Below, piece after piece: positions 61,011 to 64,000 of a stretch of DNA of 64,000 bases (position 1 is the first letter of the stretch; the number at the start of each line of letters is the position of its first letter). The stretch comes from Symbiobacterium terraclitae (GTDB lineage Bacteria; Bacillota; Sulfobacillia; Symbiobacteriales; Symbiobacteriaceae): contig NZ_JAGGLG010000002.1 in assembly GCF_017874315.1 (NCBI RefSeq), positions 1 through 64,000 of the forward strand. The letters run 5' to 3'. Position numbers and translations under genes: made by a program. Under the pieces are notes generated by a model. That model searched no databases. It was not told the DNA's origin and saw only the letters and a program-made list of their open reading frames with translations.

Positions 61011-61856
61011 ATGCCCGTCAGCCGATTCTGGTCCTCGGTGTGGACGGTTGTCGGCTTCCTGCTGCTGCTGGCGTTCCTCCAGGGCCTGGCCGACCGGGTG
61101 GCGATCCTCTTCGGCCTCCTGCCCTGGGTGGCGCCGGGCGTCGCCCAGTGGGCGCTGGCCGTCAGCCGCGCCGTCGTGCCCATCTGGGGCGCGCTCACCT
61201 ACGTGGACTGGCGGTGGGGGTGGAAGTCCGACAACGCAGGTCTGCGCCAGACGCCCGCGGCGCGGTTCTGGCTGCTTCCCGGCCTGGCCGGGGGGCTGGC
61301 GCTCGCCGGGGCGGGTTTCCTGATCGCCAACTGGGGGCGCGTGCCCCAGCCGGACCTGGCGCCTGTGCCGCTGCTCCAGGCGGCCCTGGCCGCCGTGGCG
61401 CTGTTCGGCACTGAGCTTATCTTCCGCGGCATCCTCGCCTCCCGATTCGCCCAGGACCTCTCCGGCCGGGAAGCCCTGCTCCTGACGCTGGCCGGCCCGG
61501 TCGTCTGGGGCGTGTTCGCCCCCGTGATCGGGCAGATGTTCCTCGTGGATATCCCCCACCCTTCCATCGACGGGCTGGGGGCTGTGGCCCTCTCCCTTCT
61601 GCTGAGCCTGCTCTTCCTGCAGACGCAGTCCGCCTGGCTGGTGGCGGGCGTGCACATCGGGCTGGACCTGGGCCGGCGCCTGCTGGGGCTGGCCTTCTCC
61701 GACGCCGCGCTGTTCCTCGTCTCCGCCGTACCCGCGGCCGTGCTCTTCTGGCTGGAGTACGAGCGCATACGGCGCATCCGGCGGCCCGGTCCCCGCGGCG
61801 GCCCCAGGCGGGTGGTGTACGGCAAGACGGTCCGCGGCCCGTGGGGGCAGCACTAG
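61011..61856 (+). CDS. CPBP-like intramembrane protein with altered active-site motif
   Basis: The 281-residue polytopic protein resembles CPBP (CAAX protease and bacteriocin processing) family members. Motif 1 reads Thr134-Glu135-LIF-Arg139-Gly where active members have Glu-Glu-x3-Arg. Motif 3 reads His215-x3-Asp219 where His-x3-Asn is usual. It is therefore either a divergent protease or a non-catalytic relative. ATG 61011 follows AAGGAGG. Role unknown. Confidence 0.7.
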   Translation: MPVSRFWSSVWTVVGFLLLLAFLQGLADRVAILFGLLPWVAPGVAQWALAVSRAVVPIWGALTYVDWRWGWKSDNAGLRQTPAARFWLLPGLAGGLALAGAGFLIANWGRVPQPDLAPVPLLQAALAAVALFGTELIFRGILASRFAQDLSGREALLLTLAGPVVWGVFAPVIGQMFLVDIPHPSIDGLGAVALSLLLSLLFLQTQSAWLVAGVHIGLDLGRRLLGLAFSDAALFLVSAVPAAVLFWLEYERIRRIRRPGPRGGPRRVVYGKTVRGPWGQH

Positions 61857-61878
61857 GCCGGGGAAGGCCGGACGGTTT

Positions 61879-61911
61879 GCATCTTTATGCTTGCAAACTG
61901 CATAGATATGC
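61879..61911 (+). promoter_or_regulatory. Probable ArgR double operator (two ARG boxes)
   Basis: GCAT-CTTT-ATGC (61879-61890) and GCAT-AGAT-ATGC (61900-61911) are two perfect-arm palindromes with centres 21 bases apart. That is the spacing of paired 18-bp ARG boxes separated by 3 bases. They flank and overlap the argF promoter. Confidence 0.65.
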
Positions 61912-61919
61912 GCTACACT
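61891..61919 (+). promoter_or_regulatory. argF: argF promoter
   Basis: TTGCAA (61891-61896) and TACACT (61914-61919) are 17 bases apart. The -35 lies between the two palindromes and the second palindrome fills the spacer, so repressor binding would block polymerase. Confidence 0.7.
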
Positions 61920-61950
61920 CTTCTTCACCGAGGGTGGGGAGGTGCGGCGC

Positions 61951-62889
61951 GTGAAGGTGATGGCCCTGAAGGGGCGGGACTTCATCTCGCTCCACGACTG
62001 GAGCCGGGATGAGCTGGAAGAGGTGCTGTCGCTGGCGCAGTGGCAGAAGGCTCGCCTGAAGGAGGGCATCCAGGACGAGCCGCTCAAGGGCAAGCAGCTC
62101 GGCATGTACTTCGCCAAGCCCTCCACGCGCACACGCCTCTCATTCGAGGTGGGCATCCAGCAACTGGGCGGCAGGGGCCTCTTCCTCTCGGCCGAAGACC
62201 TGCAGCTCTCGCGGGGCGAGTCCATCGCCGACACCGCGCGGGTGATGAGCCGCTTCCTCGACGGCATCATGATCCGCACCTTTGCCCACCAGGACGTGGT
62301 CGAACTGGCCCGGTGGGCGACCGTGCCGGTGATCAACGGCCTCACCGACGAGGAGCACCCCTGCCAGGTGATGGCCGACCTGCTGACCATCCAGGAGCGG
62401 TTCGGCACGCTGGAGGGGATCAAGCTCGCCTACGTGGGCGACGGCAACAACATGGCCCACAGCCTGATGGACGGCGGCGCCAAGTTCGGCATGCACGTCA
62501 CCGTGGCGAGCCCGGAGGGCTACAAGCCGGATCCGGGCCGGGTGGCCCGGGCGCAGGAGACGGCCGAGCGCCACGGCGGGCTCGTGGAGGTGCTGACCGA
62601 TCCGGCGGAGGCCGTGAGGGGGGCGCACGTGGTCTACACCGACGTGTGGGTCAGCATGGGCCAGGAGCATGAGGCGGAGCAGCGGAGGGCCGCGTTCCGC
62701 GGGTATCAGGTCACGGAGAGCCTGATGCGCCTGGCCGCGCCGGACGCCATCTTCATGCACTGCCTGCCCGCCCACCGCGGCGAGGAGGTGGCCGCCGAGG
62801 TCATCGACGGGCCGCAGTCGGCCGTCTTCGACGAGGCCGAGAACAGGTTGCACGCCCAGAAGGCGATCATGACCCTCATCATGGGGTAG
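61951..62889 (+). CDS. argF: Ornithine carbamoyltransferase
   Basis: OTC (312 aa) makes citrulline from ornithine and carbamoyl phosphate. STRTR (residues 58-62) binds carbamoyl phosphate. HPCQ is at 136-139. HCLPAHRGEE begins at residue 270 and carries the ornithine-site Cys typical of OTC rather than aspartate transcarbamylase. GTG 61951 is 8 bases from GGGGAGG; GTG 61942 overlaps that ribosome site. No other arg gene is near; control is probably by ArgR. Confidence 0.95.
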   Translation: MKVMALKGRDFISLHDWSRDELEEVLSLAQWQKARLKEGIQDEPLKGKQLGMYFAKPSTRTRLSFEVGIQQLGGRGLFLSAEDLQLSRGESIADTARVMSRFLDGIMIRTFAHQDVVELARWATVPVINGLTDEEHPCQVMADLLTIQERFGTLEGIKLAYVGDGNNMAHSLMDGGAKFGMHVTVASPEGYKPDPGRVARAQETAERHGGLVEVLTDPAEAVRGAHVVYTDVWVSMGQEHEAEQRRAAFRGYQVTESLMRLAAPDAIFMHCLPAHRGEEVAAEVIDGPQSAVFDEAENRLHAQKAIMTLIMG

Positions 62890-62909
62890 CGGACCGGACC
62901 GAAGCAAAC

Positions 62910-62921
62910 GCATAAAGATAC
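62910..62921 (+). promoter_or_regulatory. Third ARG-box-like word downstream of argF
   Basis: GCAT-AAAG-ATAC differs from the GCAT-N4-ATGC palindrome by one base. Its reverse strand repeats ATCTTTATGC of the upstream operator. It sits next to the terminator; function uncertain. Confidence 0.35.
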
Positions 62922-62950
62922 AGCCAGCACCGGCGTGCTGGCTGTTCTTG
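62921..62950. terminator. Convergent terminator between argF and the DoxX gene
   Basis: CAGCCAGCAC (62921-62930) pairs with GTGCTGGCTG (62935-62944), 10 perfect pairs, followed by TTCTTG on the plus strand. Confidence 0.75.
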
Positions 62951-62974
62951 CTGGATATGCGCTTGTGGCTGCGG

Positions 62975-63499
62975 CTAGGCTGATGCCTTGGCCGTGGCCC
63001 CCTCGCCGCCGGTCAGGCGGGCGATGGCCGAGCGGAACGCAGGCCGGAACCAGTAGTCGACGCCGAGGTAGCCGGCGTAGGCGCCGCCCAGGGCGATCAG
63101 GACGAACTCGAGGGCGAGCAGGTTCGGGTTGCTGCTGATCGTGCCGCTCATGAGGAAGGAGAAGTTCATCACCATGCCCATGGTGGCGGCGAAGATGGTG
63201 GCGAAGCCCAGGATCAGCGCCAGGCCCACCAGGAACTCGCCGATGGGGACGAGGAAGTTGAACAGGCCGATGTTGGGAAGGGCGAAGTTCTCGAGGAAGG
63301 CGCCCCACCAGGCCTGCACGACCGGCTTCGCACCCTCGGAGGCGGGAACCGACTTGGCGATGGCGCCCTTGATGAAGCCCGAGGCGTCGAAGCCGCCCGT
63401 GAGCTTGCCCCAGCCGGCGTGCAGCCACTGGTAACCGACGTACAGACGGATCACGAGCCAGATCCAGCTACCCTTGGGGCCCTTGAAGAACTCCGTCAT
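62975..63499 (-). CDS. DoxX family membrane protein
   Basis: The 174-residue four-helix protein matches DoxX/TQO small-subunit-like proteins: IRLYVGYQWLHAGWGKL, then VPIGEFLVGLALILGFATIFAA and a GYLGVDYWFRPAF ending. ATG 63499 follows AGGAGGAG. DoxX proteins are tied to thiosulfate:quinone reduction in some archaea and to redox stress elsewhere; the function here is open. Confidence 0.85.
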   Translation of the reverse strand: MTEFFKGPKGSWIWLVIRLYVGYQWLHAGWGKLTGGFDASGFIKGAIAKSVPASEGAKPVVQAWWGAFLENFALPNIGLFNFLVPIGEFLVGLALILGFATIFAATMGMVMNFSFLMSGTISSNPNLLALEFVLIALGGAYAGYLGVDYWFRPAFRSAIARLTGGEGATAKASA

Positions 63500-63908
63500 G
63501 CGATCTCCTCCTAAAAATAGCGATACACAAGAGCCGATGATAGAAATTCGACCGATATGTGCGAGCGAGGTGCAGGAGTGTTACAAACTCCTTACAGCCA
63601 CACTGTAACACCGGACCTGCGCAACTCACCATCCGTCGTTGGGTTTATTGTGAATGATACTTTGGAACCATGGCAGCGCTACCGGTATTACCCCTTCGTG
63701 CCATTTCGCACACCCGGTCCATTGTGGATCAGTTCGGGCAAGCAGCACGCCATCGGTTCCAGACAGGGGGCAGAAAGGCGGACGCGCGTCGTCGGTCCGG
63801 TGGTCCACCGGGCGATTGCCCTAATGCCATCAAGGGGTCTTTCGCCCATGGTTACCTGTGGACGCGGTGTGTTACGCTGAGCACAGGACCACCCGGGGGG
63901 TGACCGAC
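63500..63908. other. 409-base intergenic region with an operator-like element
   Basis: No supported gene. It contains GTGTTACA (63578-63585) and TGTAACAC (63604-63611), perfect inverted arms, with a further TTACA at 63592-63596 exactly 11 bases after the first. An open frame at 63557-63880 lacks a ribosome site and the local GC3 pattern. Confidence 0.5.
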
Positions 63909-64000
63909 GTGCGCGGACTAAACCCGTTCGGGACCCTGATGGCGGCCGCCCGTCCGCCTTCGTCCCGAAATACAGATGAAGAGATACGCCCGTGCCACCT
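63909..64000 (+). CDS. Possible 5' end of a gene running off the window
   Basis: GTG 63909 lies after GGGGGGTGA and the frame stays open for 30 codons to the edge (MRGLNPFGTLMAAARPPSS...). Too short to identify; codon use is only partly native-like near the end. Confidence 0.3.
   Translation, partial: MRGLNPFGTLMAAARPPSSRNTDEEIRPCH

Noticed and set aside
63557-63880. Open frame near the window end
   Set aside because: No ribosome site, unusual composition, and it covers the inverted-repeat element; more likely non-coding.

Overview
The window is GC-rich bacterial chromosomal DNA whose codon third positions are almost all G or C. Gene order (rplJ-rplL-rpoB-rpoC-L7Ae-like-rpsL-rpsG-fusA-tuf, then S10/spc/alpha, ecfA1-ecfA2-ecfT-truA-rplM-rpsI-cwlD) is that of Firmicutes. 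The sporulation-linked genes gerW, a DUF2953 gene and cwlD agree. High GC in a Firmicutes order, prokaryotic serpins, a group II intron end and a zinc-type S4 like that of Thermus fit a thermophilic, high-GC clostridial lineage such as Symbiobacterium. The genus is an inference; the gene order is seen directly.

Layout. 1-97 is the 3' end of a group II intron cut by the window edge. 98-363 holds a promoter and a 44-codon acidic protein. 390-1641 is the L10/L12 unit with an attenuator leader. 1642-9560 is rpoB and rpoC with their own promoter. 9653-10447 is an rRNA-methyltransferase-like gene. 10449-27664 is one long run of translation genes from the L7Ae-like protein to map, including fusA, tuf, S10, spc, secY and adk. 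A second promoter at 27685 starts the KOW protein, infA, rpmJ and the alpha operon, ending at a strong terminator after rplQ (31735-31780). Then follow an ECF transporter module with truA, the L13/S9 unit with its own promoter, and cwlD and tdk.

From about 38 kb the content is accessory metabolism and surface biology. It includes three M20-family amidohydrolases with a DcuC-type carrier, a methyltransferase, an FlK-like thioesterase, leuB, gerW with its DUF2953 partner, an ECF sigma/anti-sigma pair with a decayed copy of the sigma gene about 1.4 kb away, and an acyltransferase. Next come two tandem lipoprotein serpins with a third serpin remnant upstream. They are followed by an SDR, an ABC uptake operon with a leader terminator, an MBOAT/SGNH surface O-acylation pair, a degenerate CPBP-like membrane protein, argF under a probable ArgR double operator, and a DoxX protein.

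Most notable for follow-up: the tandem serpins with diverged reactive loops plus a pseudogene; a long acidic tail on RpoB and an Asn at the rifampicin-pocket position usually occupied by His; the ABC-operon leader with a premature terminator and unknown ligand; the ECF sigma remnant; and the 21-bp-spaced operator pair at argF. I saw no tRNA, rRNA or CRISPR array.
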